Shown here piece by piece: positions 31,696 through 41,981 of a stretch of DNA of 64,000 bases (its first letter is position 1; each line of letters opens with the position of its first letter). Made by a program: the position numbers and the translations under genes. Source of the DNA: Promicromonospora sp. AC04 (lineage in GTDB: Bacteria; Actinomycetota; Actinomycetes; Actinomycetales; Cellulomonadaceae); NCBI RefSeq assembly GCF_003058225.1, contig NZ_QBUG01000013.1, positions 62,001 through 126,000 of the forward strand, written 5' to 3'. The notes beneath the pieces were generated by a model, which worked only from the letters and a program-made list of their open reading frames with translations, was not told the DNA's origin and did no database searches.

Positions 31696-32721
31696 CTAGT
31701 CGCCGCCCGCGATCCGGATCGAGTCCCACACGCTCGTGTACCAGGGGGTGGCCGCGTCCTCGGAGGCACCCGGCGACGGCTCGACGACCCCGGGCTCCGG
31801 CTCCTCCTGCGGCACGGAGTCGGTGTCCAGCGGGCGCCACACCTTGTCCCCCGGCATGACGAACCTGAGGCGCGACCGCGCCTGCTCGATCACGTAGGAC
31901 CGGTCGTCCCAGCGGGCCAGCTCCGTCTCGAGCTCGGCCTTCTGCTCCTCCTGCTGGCTCAGCTCGGACCGCAGCTCGCGCAGCTCGGCCTGCTGCGTCA
32001 CGACGGCGCGCACCGTCGGCAGCAGCAGCACCACCGCGAGGAGCACCACCACGGACAGCACCATGGCACGGACGGTCAGCACCTCGGGCACCACGAGCCC
32101 GTAGCTGCCGCGCCTGCGGTCGGCGCGCGGCGGCCGGGTGGGCGGCGCGACGCTGCCCGTGGCCGTGCTCCGGCGGCGCGGCTGCATGGGCCGCTTCGCC
32201 CCGCTGCCCGACGCCGGACGCGCGCCCCGCGGCGCCGCACCACCCGAGCGGGCGGTCGGCCGGGCCGGGGCGCTCCGGGGTGCGGCCGCGCGGCGGCCCG
32301 ACGACGCCGACGGCGACGCGGGCTTCCGAGCAGCCGGCGCACCCGACGATGACCGGACCGCCGACGACTTCGCTGCCGGCCGCCCGGACGTCGTGCCCGG
32401 CTTCTTGGCCGCGGCGCCCGGCGAACCCTTCGCGGCGGAACCCTTCCCTGCGACCCCCTTGGCCGCCGAGCCCCTCGCGGCGGCACCCTTCCCTGCGGCC
32501 CCCTTGGCCGCCGAGCCCCTCGCGGCGGCACCCTTCGCCGTCGGCCCGGACGGCTTCTTCGACGCGGCCTTGCCCTTCGCCGGCGTCGTCCCCTTGGCGC
32601 CCTTGGCGCCCTTCGCGCCCGAGGAACCCGCGCCCGAACCCGAACGCGGGGTCGACGACGGGCGCGCGCCCGAGCCACGCGCCGAACCCGAGGGCCGCGC
32701 CGGGCGCCGTGAGGAAGGCAT
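31696..32721 (-). CDS. Septum formation initiator, DivIC/FtsB family, with long basic N-terminus
   Basis: 341 residues. Residues 1-205 are low-complexity Ala/Lys/Gly/Ser/Arg, including near-repeats of the type AAKGAAGKGAAARGS. One membrane span follows (about 218-240, MVLSVVVLLAVVLLLPTVRAVV). Next comes a coiled coil (QQAELRELRSELSQQEEQKAELETELARWDD) and the family signature YVIEQARSRLRFVMPGDKVW near 280-300. It acts in divisome assembly together with FtsQ and FtsL. The folded part is of usual size, while the cytoplasmic basic tail is unusually long and may bind DNA or ribosomes. It lies downstream of eno in the order conserved among actinobacteria. Confidence 0.9.
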   Translation of the reverse strand: MPSSRRPARPSGSARGSGARPSSTPRSGSGAGSSGAKGAKGAKGTTPAKGKAASKKPSGPTAKGAAARGSAAKGAAGKGAAARGSAAKGVAGKGSAAKGSPGAAAKKPGTTSGRPAAKSSAVRSSSGAPAARKPASPSASSGRRAAAPRSAPARPTARSGGAAPRGARPASGSGAKRPMQPRRRSTATGSVAPPTRPPRADRRRGSYGLVVPEVLTVRAMVLSVVVLLAVVLLLPTVRAVVTQQAELRELRSELSQQEEQKAELETELARWDDRSYVIEQARSRLRFVMPGDKVWRPLDTDSVPQEEPEPGVVEPSPGASEDAATPWYTSVWDSIRIAGGD

Positions 32722-32814
32722 GGGTCGATTGTGCCGATTCGCCGACCCTTTGTACCGGCATTACCCACGGCGCGCCGTGTGTCGAAACCGTGGAATGCGA
32801 AAGTCCGCCCCGAC

Positions 32815-32882
32815 CAAGCGATCCGGCATACGTTTCGCGTGAAACGCATGCCGGAAGGCTTGATCGAAGCGGACCTTCCGGC
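32815..32882 (-). terminator. Two consecutive hairpins downstream of eno
   Basis: GCATACGTTT (32,827-32,836) pairs with AAACGCATGC with one mismatch. Then GCCGGAAGG pairs with CCTTCCGGC (ending at 32,882). They lie in the 234-bp gap between eno and the DivIC-like gene on the minus strand. No T-tract is present. The rest of the gap shows nothing else. Confidence 0.5.
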
Positions 32883-32955
32883 GACCGCCGGGCGAACGCG
32901 GTCTCGACCGGCCCGACCCGCGAACAGCTCGCCGGACCAGCGAGGACGTGCGGGC

Positions 32956-34549
<1,594 letters not shown>

Positions 34550-36052
34550 ATGTTCTTCACCTATCTGCGCAGAGAGCTGCGCAACCGACGCAAGCAGACC
34601 GTCGTGGTAGCGATCGGTCTCGCGGTTGCCATCGCGCTGGTCATCGTCGTCAACGCGGTATCGACCGGCGTCAAGGACGCCCAGTCCGAGGTGCTCGAGT
34701 CCGTCTACGGCGTCGGCACCGACATCACCGTCAACCAGGCTGCCGAGCGGGGTGAGGGCGGCCCCGGCCGCTTCGACTTCGGCGAGGAGGACGGCGAGGC
34801 GACCGAGGAGGGCACCCGCAGCCTCTCGCAGGACCGCCTGAGCACCGCCATGGGGTCGACGTCGTTCGACGCCACCGCCCTGGAGTCCATCTCCGGCCTG
34901 GACCACGTGTCCGGCGTCGCCGCGACGCTCGACCTGCAGAACATGTCCTTCTCCGGCGAGATGCCGGACATGAGCGAGGCCGACGGCCCCGTCACCATGG
35001 AGATGGGCCCGGACGGCTCCGGCGAGGGCTCGGCGGGCGGCTCGTCCTTCGAGATCGACCAGTTCACGGTCACGGGCGTGGACCCCGACGCCGCCGCCGT
35101 CGGGCCGCTGACCACCGCCGAGGTGGCCGACGGCCGGACGCTGGAGGCGAGCGACAAGAACGTCGCCGTCCTGGACGCCACTTACGCCGAGCAGCAGGAG
35201 CTCGCCGTCGGCGACACGATCACCGTTGGCGGCAAGGACCTGGAGATCGTGGGCACCGTCTCGTCCTCGACGGGCGACGGCGTCGCGACGGCGTCGGACG
35301 TCTACCTGCCGCTCGCCACGGCCCAGACCCTCGCCGACCTCGCCGACCAGGTCACCGACGTCTACGTGCAGGTCGACTCGGCCGAGAACGTCGACGCCGT
35401 CGCCGCCGCGATCGAGAGCGAGCTTCCCGACGCCTCGGTGAGCACCCAGTCCGACCTCGCCGAGGGCGTCACCGGGTCCCTCTCGACGGCGTCCAGCCTG
35501 ATCGGCACGCTCGGCACCTGGCTGAGCGTCATCGTGCTCGCGGCGGCCTTCGGCCTCGCGATCCTGTTCACCGTCTCCGGCGTGAACCGCCGGACGCGCG
35601 AGCTGGGCACCCTCAAGGCGATCGGCTGGAGCAAGGGCCGCGTCGTCGGACAGGTCGCCGGCGAGTCCGTGGTGCAGGGCCTCATCGGCGGCGTCGCGGG
35701 CCTCGCGCTCGGCGCGCTGGCCGTGCTGGCCGTGAACCTGGCGGGCATCACGCTGAGCGGCGCCTCGGGCGGTGGCGGCTTCACGATGGGCGGCCCGGGC
35801 GGGCAGGCACCTGCAGGTGCGGTGCAGGGCGGCGAGGCCCCGACCGGCGGGGGCGGCTTCGGTGACCGTGCCGAGGCGATGGCGGGCGCCGCGGGCAACG
35901 CAGTCGACATCGTGCTCCAGGCGCCGGTGAGCCTGTGGATAGTCCTGGCCGCGGTCGGGCTGGCGGTGCTGGGTGGGCTGCTCGCGGGCATCGTCGGCGG
36001 CCAGCGCGCCGCGAAGCTGCGGCCCGCCGAAGCCCTCCGTTCCCTCGCGTGA
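34550..36052 (+). CDS. ABC transporter permease, MacB/FtsX family
   Basis: 500 residues. An N-terminal membrane span (about 18-40, QTVVVAIGLAVAIALVIVVNAVSTGV) is followed by a large extracellular MacB-PCD domain (45-310) and three C-terminal spans (320-350, 375-405, 460-485). The FtsX signature is FTVSGVNRRTRELGTLKAIGWSKGRVVGQVAGES. A Gly-rich loop with negative charge (about 405-450) is unusual for the family. It probably exports a peptide or extracts a lipoprotein or lipid at the membrane, powered by the ATPase encoded next. Mechanotransmission is known for MacB; the substrate is unknown here. Confidence 0.92.
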   Translation: MFFTYLRRELRNRRKQTVVVAIGLAVAIALVIVVNAVSTGVKDAQSEVLESVYGVGTDITVNQAAERGEGGPGRFDFGEEDGEATEEGTRSLSQDRLSTAMGSTSFDATALESISGLDHVSGVAATLDLQNMSFSGEMPDMSEADGPVTMEMGPDGSGEGSAGGSSFEIDQFTVTGVDPDAAAVGPLTTAEVADGRTLEASDKNVAVLDATYAEQQELAVGDTITVGGKDLEIVGTVSSSTGDGVATASDVYLPLATAQTLADLADQVTDVYVQVDSAENVDAVAAAIESELPDASVSTQSDLAEGVTGSLSTASSLIGTLGTWLSVIVLAAAFGLAILFTVSGVNRRTRELGTLKAIGWSKGRVVGQVAGESVVQGLIGGVAGLALGALAVLAVNLAGITLSGASGGGGFTMGGPGGQAPAGAVQGGEAPTGGGGFGDRAEAMAGAAGNAVDIVLQAPVSLWIVLAAVGLAVLGGLLAGIVGGQRAAKLRPAEALRSLA

Positions 36053-36084
36053 GCCCGAGCCCTGACCCGAAGAGAGGTAGACCC

Positions 36085-36762
36085 ATGTATCAGATCGACG
36101 ACCTGACCAAGACGTACCGCCAGGGCAAGCGCGTGGTGCGCGCGCTGAAGGACGTGTCCCTGACGATCGGCGACGGCGAGCTGGTCGCCATCCAGGGGCC
36201 GACGGGCGGCGGCAAGTCCACCCTGCTGCAGATGCTGGGCGGGCTCGACCGTCCGACGTCGGGCACCGTCAAGCTCGACGGGACGGACCTCGCCGGGATG
36301 AGCGACGCGCAGCTGACCGCCGCGCGGGCCGAGACCATCGGCTTCGTGTTCCAGAACTTCAACCTCATCCCCACGCTCACCGCGCTGGAGAACGTGGAGA
36401 CGGCGCTCGTGCCGTCGAAGGTCGCGCGGCAGAGCCGGACGGCGCGGGCACTGGCCGCGCTGGAGTCGGTCGGTCTCGGCGACCGGGGCGACCACCTGCC
36501 CGGGGAGCTGTCGGGCGGGCAGCAGCAGCGCGTCGCGATCGCGCGGGCGCTCGTGAAGAACCCGAAGGTGCTGCTGGCCGACGAGCCCAGCGGCAACCTC
36601 GACGAGGAAACCCGCGACGAGATCGTGGACCTCATCGTCGGCCTGTGGAAGGAGCAGGGACTGACGATCGTGCTGGTCACGCACGACTCCGTGGTCGCAA
36701 AGCGCGCCCCCCGCCGCCTCCGCATCGCAAAGGGCACGGTCAAGGACCTGACGGCGGCCTGA
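36085..36762 (+). CDS. ABC transporter ATP-binding protein, MacB/LolD type
   Basis: 225 residues. Walker A is GPTGGGKST (a Gly replaces the usual Ser/Ala) near residue 39, Q-loop FVFQNFNLIPTLTALENVE, signature LSGGQQQRVAIARAL, Walker B VLLADEPSGNLD and H-loop LVTHD. The length is standard for LolD-like ATPases. It lies 32 bp after its permease with a strong AGAGAGG. It energises export by the preceding membrane protein. A long hairpin follows. Confidence 0.94.
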   Translation: MYQIDDLTKTYRQGKRVVRALKDVSLTIGDGELVAIQGPTGGGKSTLLQMLGGLDRPTSGTVKLDGTDLAGMSDAQLTAARAETIGFVFQNFNLIPTLTALENVETALVPSKVARQSRTARALAALESVGLGDRGDHLPGELSGGQQQRVAIARALVKNPKVLLADEPSGNLDEETRDEIVDLIVGLWKEQGLTIVLVTHDSVVAKRAPRRLRIAKGTVKDLTAA

Positions 36763-36772
36763 CCTGGGGACG

Positions 36773-36866
36773 TTGCCGCGCGAGGTCGGCAGTTGGCATC
36801 GAGATCGGTCCAGGCCTGTGCCGATCTCGATGCCGATCTCGATGCCAACTGCCGATGTCGCGGCAA
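36773..36866 (+). terminator. Long hairpin with internal duplication
   Basis: The left arm (36,773-36,808) contains GGCAGTTGGCATCGAGATCG and pairs over about 33 bases with 36,833-36,866. The segment CCGATCTCGATG is duplicated in tandem at 36,821-36,844, so the right arm can pair in two registers. It follows the ABC operon and precedes the xylanase gene. Confidence 0.75.
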
Positions 36867-36987
36867 TGTGCCGACCTGGGTGACCTCTCGACGACGACGC
36901 GCGGTCTGGTTACGCTGCAGCTACGTTCGCCGCGGCACCGTCGCTCCGGCGTACGCCCCACCGGAGACACGCGCAAGGGAGCGCAGC

Positions 36988-39900
36988 ATGCCTCGTCGAA
37001 ATCGTTTCATCCAGCGCAGTCCGCTCACTCTTCGAAATCGTTTCATACGCGAACGTCTGACCCCCCGCCGCCTTGCACACAGGTGGGCCACCGGTCTGAG
37101 CGTCGCCGTGCTCGTCTCCGCCGGTGCGCTGATCGCGACACCGGCCGGCGCCGTCGCCCCCGCGACCACGGCGCCCACCACCACGACCCCCGCGACCCCC
37201 GCCGACACCGTCGTCACCGCCGTCGACTTCGAGGACGGCACCACCGGCACCTGGACCCCCAGCGGCGGCGCCGGCCTCGACGTCGTCGCGGACCCCGACG
37301 GCGCCGGCAGCGTCCTCGCCATCACCCGGGCTGCCGACTACGAGGGCATCCAGTCCCCCACCGGCATCTTCCAGCCCGGCGTGACCTACACGTTCAGCAT
37401 GCGCGCCCGCCTGCCCGAGCCCGCCGGACCGACCGCCCCCACCAGCGCCGGCATCCGGTTCGTCATGAAGCCGTCCTACACCTGGATCGGCAACACGACG
37501 ATCGGCACGGAGTGGACCACCGTCACCGGCACGTACACGGCCGACGGCGACCCGGCGGAGCTGCAGGCGTACATCGGCAGCACCGACCAGGACGCGCCGT
37601 ACACGATCCTCGTGGACGACGTCCTCGTCTCCACCGGTGAGCCGCCGGTGATCGAGGACCTGACCGGGATCAAGGAGACCACCGACTTCCCGGTGGGCGT
37701 CGCCATCGACAGCCGCGAGACGTCGGGCGCGGCCGCCGAGCTCCTCACGCGCCACTTCGGCCAGATCACGCCCGAGAACCACATGAAGCCGGAGGCCTGG
37801 TACGACGCCGACCGCACGCTGCGCCGTCATCCCGAGGCGACGGCGCTCATGGACTTCGCGCGGGCCAACGACCTGCGGGTCTACGGCCACGTCCTGGTGT
37901 GGCACAGCCAGACCCCCGAGTGGTTCTTCCAGGACGACGCCGGCGAGCCGCTGCCCGCCGACGCCACGGGCCAGGCGATCCTCCGCGAGCGCCTGCGCGC
38001 CCACGTGTTCGGCATCGCGGAGAACCTCAGTGCCGACTACGGGCCGTTCGGCTCGGACACCAATCCCCTGGTCGCGTTCGACGTGGTCAACGAGGTCGTG
38101 TCCGACGGCGGGGAGAACCCGGACGGCCTGCGCCGCAGCGAGTGGTTCCGGATCCTGGGCGAGGAGTACATCGACCTGGCGTTCGAGTACGCGGACGAGG
38201 CGTTCAACGAGACTTACGCGGCCCCGCCGTCGGACACCGTCGGCGAGCGCCCGGTGACCCTGTTCATCAACGACTACAACACGGAGCAGGGCGGCAAGCA
38301 GGACCGGTACCGCGCCCTCGTGGACCGGCTGCTGGCGCGCGGGGTGCCGGTGGACGGTGTGGGCCACCAGTTCCACGTGTCCCTCGCCATGCCGGTCGGC
38401 GCGCTGGATGCGGCGATCGAACGGTTCGCGGACCTGCCGGTCACGCAGGCGGTCACGGAGCTCGACGTGACGACGGGCACGCCGGTCAGCCAGGCCCGGC
38501 TGATCGACCAGGGGTACTGGTTCCGTGATGCGTTCGAGGTGTTCCGCGCGCACGCCGAGGACCTGTTCAGCGTGACCGCGTGGGGTCTCACCGACGGCCG
38601 GTCGTGGCGGGCCGACAGCGGCGCACCGTTGATCTTCGACGACCGGTACCAGGCCAAGCCCGCCTACTACGGCGCGGCTGGGGCCGAGCTGCCCGCCCGC
38701 CTGCGCACCGCGAACGTCTTCGCGGGCGACGTGCCGCTGGACGGCTCGGCGACGACGTCCCCGGAGTGGGACCGGCTGCCCCGGCACACCTTCGCGGCGC
38801 CGGGCGGCGGCGAGACCGCCTTCCAGCTGCGCTGGGCGGCCGACCACCTGACGGCGTTCGTCTCGGTGGACGACGCCGAGGCGGCGCCGGGCGACGCAGT
38901 CACGCTGGAGCTCGGCGATGCGGAGTCCAGTGTGGAGTACACGGTCGGCCGCGACGGGACAGCGACCGGCGGCGAGACCGGCGGCGGGACGGGGCCGGGG
39001 ACCGGCGCGGATGCGGTGGCGACGGAGCGGGAGGGCGGCTACGACGTCGTCGTGCACCTGCCCGCGGCCCTCGAAGAGGGCGCTACGGCCACCTTCGATG
39101 CCCGGGTGACCAGCGGCGACGAGACGACGGCGTGGAACACGCCGGGGGCGCTGGGCACCCTGACGCTGATCGAGGAGCTGTCGTACCTGGAGGTCGCGCA
39201 GGCGAGCGATACGCCGGTGATCGACGGCGACGTCGACGACGTGTGGGCCTCGGCCGACGAGGTGACCACCGCCAAGGAGGTCGAGGGCTCGAGCGGCGCG
39301 GTCGCGACCGTGCGCACGCTGTGGAGCGGCGGCACGCTGTTCGTCCTGGCCGACGTCGCCGACCCGGTGGTCGACGTCTCCGGCTCGGACCCGTGGGTCC
39401 AGGACTCGGTGGAGATCTACGTGGACGGCGGCAACGCCAAGAACGGCGGGTACCGGGCCGACGACACGCAGATCCGCGTCTCGGCGCGCAACGCCGTGTC
39501 GTTCGGGACGGGCGACGAGGCCGCGCAGCGCGCCCGCGTCGCGAGCGCCACCGCCCTGACCGACGGCGGGTACCGGGTCGAGGCGTCCGTCGACCTCCTG
39601 TCCTACGGCGGGCCGGGCACGTTCCACGGCCTGGACTTCCAGGTCAACGACGCGACGGGCGGCGCGCGGACCGCCGTCCGGAACTGGGCCGACCCCACCG
39701 GGGCCGGCTACCAGTCCACCGCCCGCTGGGGCGTGGGGCAGCTCGTTGGCCTGCCGGTCCCGGCCTGGAAGGCGGGGACCGTGTACACGGCGGGCGACCA
39801 GGTCAGCCACGAGGGAGCGGTGTTCACCGCGCTGTGGTGGACGCGGGACCAGCGCCCCGGCGCCACGCCGTGGGGGCCATGGGCCGAGGTCGGCGCCCCG

Positions 39901-40068
39901 GTGGTCTGCGCTTCCGGCACCGATCCGGCGTGGACGGAGTCGTGGGAGTACGACGGCGGCGAGACGGTGGTGCACGACGGTCACCGCTGGACCGCCCGGT
40001 GGTACAGCCGCAACCAGGAGCCCGGGTCGACGCCGTGGGGCCCCTGGCAGGATATCGGCGCCTGCTGA
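36988..40068 (+). CDS. Secreted modular GH10 endo-1,4-beta-xylanase
   Basis: 1026 residues. Order: basic signal region (1-55; RNRFI occurs twice, membrane core GLSVAVLVSAGALIATPAGA), a CBM4/9/22-like beta-sandwich (75-215), the GH10 barrel (225-560), a CBM9-like region (570-710), a second CBM9-like domain (725-925) and two C-terminal carbohydrate-binding modules of the CBM5/12 type (930-975, 980-1026; AWKAGTVYTAGDQVSHEGAV). Catalytic residues are acid/base Glu369 (FDVVNE) and nucleophile Glu491 (VTELDV). It cleaves xylan outside the cell. ATG 36,988 has AAGGGA. Two operator-like palindromes overlap the first 20 codons. Tandem chitin-type modules are less common on xylanases. Confidence 0.93.
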   Translation: MPRRNRFIQRSPLTLRNRFIRERLTPRRLAHRWATGLSVAVLVSAGALIATPAGAVAPATTAPTTTTPATPADTVVTAVDFEDGTTGTWTPSGGAGLDVVADPDGAGSVLAITRAADYEGIQSPTGIFQPGVTYTFSMRARLPEPAGPTAPTSAGIRFVMKPSYTWIGNTTIGTEWTTVTGTYTADGDPAELQAYIGSTDQDAPYTILVDDVLVSTGEPPVIEDLTGIKETTDFPVGVAIDSRETSGAAAELLTRHFGQITPENHMKPEAWYDADRTLRRHPEATALMDFARANDLRVYGHVLVWHSQTPEWFFQDDAGEPLPADATGQAILRERLRAHVFGIAENLSADYGPFGSDTNPLVAFDVVNEVVSDGGENPDGLRRSEWFRILGEEYIDLAFEYADEAFNETYAAPPSDTVGERPVTLFINDYNTEQGGKQDRYRALVDRLLARGVPVDGVGHQFHVSLAMPVGALDAAIERFADLPVTQAVTELDVTTGTPVSQARLIDQGYWFRDAFEVFRAHAEDLFSVTAWGLTDGRSWRADSGAPLIFDDRYQAKPAYYGAAGAELPARLRTANVFAGDVPLDGSATTSPEWDRLPRHTFAAPGGGETAFQLRWAADHLTAFVSVDDAEAAPGDAVTLELGDAESSVEYTVGRDGTATGGETGGGTGPGTGADAVATEREGGYDVVVHLPAALEEGATATFDARVTSGDETTAWNTPGALGTLTLIEELSYLEVAQASDTPVIDGDVDDVWASADEVTTAKEVEGSSGAVATVRTLWSGGTLFVLADVADPVVDVSGSDPWVQDSVEIYVDGGNAKNGGYRADDTQIRVSARNAVSFGTGDEAAQRARVASATALTDGGYRVEASVDLLSYGGPGTFHGLDFQVNDATGGARTAVRNWADPTGAGYQSTARWGVGQLVGLPVPAWKAGTVYTAGDQVSHEGAVFTALWWTRDQRPGATPWGPWAEVGAPVVCASGTDPAWTESWEYDGGETVVHDGHRWTARWYSRNQEPGSTPWGPWQDIGAC
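36997..37046 (+). promoter_or_regulatory. Two LacI-type operators overlapping the xylanase start
   Basis: CGAAATCGTTTCAT occurs identically at 36,997-37,010 and 37,033-37,046. Each contains the GAAA-3N-TTTC palindrome typical of LacI-family sugar repressors. Both lie inside the first codons and are in the same frame, which is why RNRFI is repeated in the leader peptide. The repressor gene is not in this window. Confidence 0.65.
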
Positions 40069-40081
40069 CGGGCCGCTCGCA

Positions 40082-40123
40082 GGCAGGTTCCCTTCCTTGT
40101 GAACGCAAGGAAGGGAACCTGCC
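40082..40123 (+). terminator. Perfect 17-bp hairpin after the xylanase gene
   Basis: Arms GGCAGGTTCCCTTCCTT (40,082-40,098) and its complement (40,107-40,123) with an 8-nt loop, 14 bases past the stop. A strong stem with a weak AT tail (GAATCGTTAC). Confidence 0.8.
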
Positions 40124-40233
40124 GAATCGTTACAGATGGTTAACACGAGTTTCCAAGCGACCCAGGTCCTGCGGCGATATGGTCCAAACCTCCCCGCCTT
40201 TTCTGTCCGGGGAGACAACTTGGGAGGCAATCA

Positions 40234-41856
40234 GTGAGGCAGACACGCATCACCACGATCGCCGCGGGGGCGGCCGTGGTGGCCCTGACCGTGGCCGGGT
40301 GTAGCCCGAACGACACCGCCGAGAACGACGGACCGGTCACCCTGAACCTGACGATCGACCAGGACATGGAGACGCTCTTCCCGGGCGACTCCGGCAACGC
40401 GGACAACATCGCGATCCTGGACGTCGTCTACGACGGCCTGGTCCGCTACGACCCGGAGACCACGGAGCCGTACAACTACGTGGCCGAGTCGATCGAGTCC
40501 GACGACAACACGGTCTGGACCATCAAGGTCAAGCCCGACCTGACGTTCCAGAACGGTGAGCCCGTCGACGCCGAGGCGTTCGTCCGCTCCTGGAACTACA
40601 CGGCCAGTCACACGGAGCTGTACAGCAACTACTTCTTCGAGCGCTTCAAGGGCTACGAGGAGATGCAGGACGAGCTCGACGACGAGGGCGCGATCGTCGA
40701 GGAGAACCCGATCGAGGAGCTGTCCGGCCTCAAGGTCGTGGACGACCTCACCTTCGAGGTGACGCTCAACGCGCCGTTCGCCGGCTTCGCCACGATGCTC
40801 GGCTACACGGGCTTCTTCCCGGTCGCCGAGGAGTGCCTCGAGGACGTCGAGGCCTGCGCGATCACGCCGATCGGCAACGGCCCGTTCCAGGTCACCGAGT
40901 GGGAGCAGGGCGTCGCCGTCGACGCCGAACGCTGGACCGACTACCCGCTGGACGAGACGCCCGAGGGCATCGACGCCATCAACTGGAAGGAGTACTCCGG
41001 TGCTTCCTCCTGGGCCGACTTCGAGGCCGGCGACATCGACGTCAGCTACCCGGCGCCGGCCGACCTGGCCGCGGCGCAGGAGGACCCCGAGCTCTCCGAG
41101 CGGTTCGCCGAGGCACCGGGCGCTGCCCTGACCTACATCGGCTTCCCGCTGTACAAGGACGGCCCGTGGCAGGACAAGGAGTTCCGCAAGGCCATCTCCA
41201 TGGCGATCGACCGGGACACCATCATCAACGAGCTGTCGGGCGGCCTGGCCACCCCGGCCGACTCGTGGGTCGTGCCGGGCGGCGTCCCCGGCGGCGAGGC
41301 GGGCACCTGCGAGTGGTGCACGTTCGACCCGGAGGCGGCGAAGGCCGCGCTGGAGAAGGCCGGCGGCTGGCCCGGGGGCGAGACGCTGACCATCGGGCTG
41401 AGCGACGACGAGACCGAGATCGAGTACTTCAAGGCCATCGGTGACTCCATCGAGGCCAACCTCGGCATCCCGTACGAGCTCAAGCCGAACCCGGACTTCT
41501 TCACTATCCGGTCCGAGCAGGGCTTCGACGGCGCGTTCCGGAACAACTGGTTCCCGGACTACCCGCTGAACGAGAACTACCTGTCCTTCTACGCCGTCGG
41601 CGAGGAGGGTGCGGGCAACTTCGGCTGGTACAGCAAGGAGTTCGAGGACAAGCTCGCCGAGGGCGACCAGGCCGCGACCCTCGACGAGGCGGTGGTGAAG
41701 TACCAGGAGGCCGAGGCGATCCTCGCCGAGGAGTTCCCGACGATCCCGTTCCGCTTCAGCGCGGGCGCCGAGTACTACAGCGAGCGCCTGGACAACGTGG
41801 TGCTCGACCCGTTCAGCGGTGCGGTGAAGATCCGCCTGCTGACGGTGACGGAGTAA
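40234..41856 (+). CDS. Oligopeptide ABC transporter substrate-binding lipoprotein (OppA-like)
   Basis: 540 residues. Lipoprotein signal: VVALTVAGC with the lipidated Cys near residue 23. The SBP_bac_5 fold follows (NIAILDVVYDGLVRYDPETTEPYNYVAESIE; KVKPDLTFQNGEPVDAEAFVRSWNY). It captures peptides outside the membrane and hands them to the permeases encoded downstream. GTG 40,234 has GGGAGG. The family is 500-550 residues long, so this is full length. First gene of a seven-gene operon. A long imperfect hairpin after the stop probably lowers downstream transcription relative to the binding protein. Confidence 0.94.
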   Translation: MRQTRITTIAAGAAVVALTVAGCSPNDTAENDGPVTLNLTIDQDMETLFPGDSGNADNIAILDVVYDGLVRYDPETTEPYNYVAESIESDDNTVWTIKVKPDLTFQNGEPVDAEAFVRSWNYTASHTELYSNYFFERFKGYEEMQDELDDEGAIVEENPIEELSGLKVVDDLTFEVTLNAPFAGFATMLGYTGFFPVAEECLEDVEACAITPIGNGPFQVTEWEQGVAVDAERWTDYPLDETPEGIDAINWKEYSGASSWADFEAGDIDVSYPAPADLAAAQEDPELSERFAEAPGAALTYIGFPLYKDGPWQDKEFRKAISMAIDRDTIINELSGGLATPADSWVVPGGVPGGEAGTCEWCTFDPEAAKAALEKAGGWPGGETLTIGLSDDETEIEYFKAIGDSIEANLGIPYELKPNPDFFTIRSEQGFDGAFRNNWFPDYPLNENYLSFYAVGEEGAGNFGWYSKEFEDKLAEGDQAATLDEAVVKYQEAEAILAEEFPTIPFRFSAGAEYYSERLDNVVLDPFSGAVKIRLLTVTE

Positions 41857-41869
41857 CCGACCCACCTCG

Positions 41870-41952
41870 CCGGAGCAGAGCGATCCCGTTGGCCGGGCTT
41901 GTCGAGACACAGGTCTCGGCGAGCTCGGCCAACGGGTAGCGCTTTGTTCCGG
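41870..41952 (+). terminator. Attenuator hairpin with inverted CCAACGGG elements
   Basis: Imperfect arms of about 40 nt (41,870-41,908 and 41,913-41,952) contain two inverted copies of a GTCTCG-nCnAGC-CGGCCAACGGG element. The position between the binding-protein gene and permease fits partial termination. A related single copy lies inside the OppF-like coding region at 45,909. Confidence 0.7.
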
Positions 41953-41981
41953 CGGACCCCATAACCCCCCGGAAGGACCTC

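Noticed and set aside
40124-40233. Riboswitch or T-box upstream of the oligopeptide operon
   Set aside because: The 110-bp leader shows no recognisable conserved riboswitch core or structured pairing beyond the preceding terminator.
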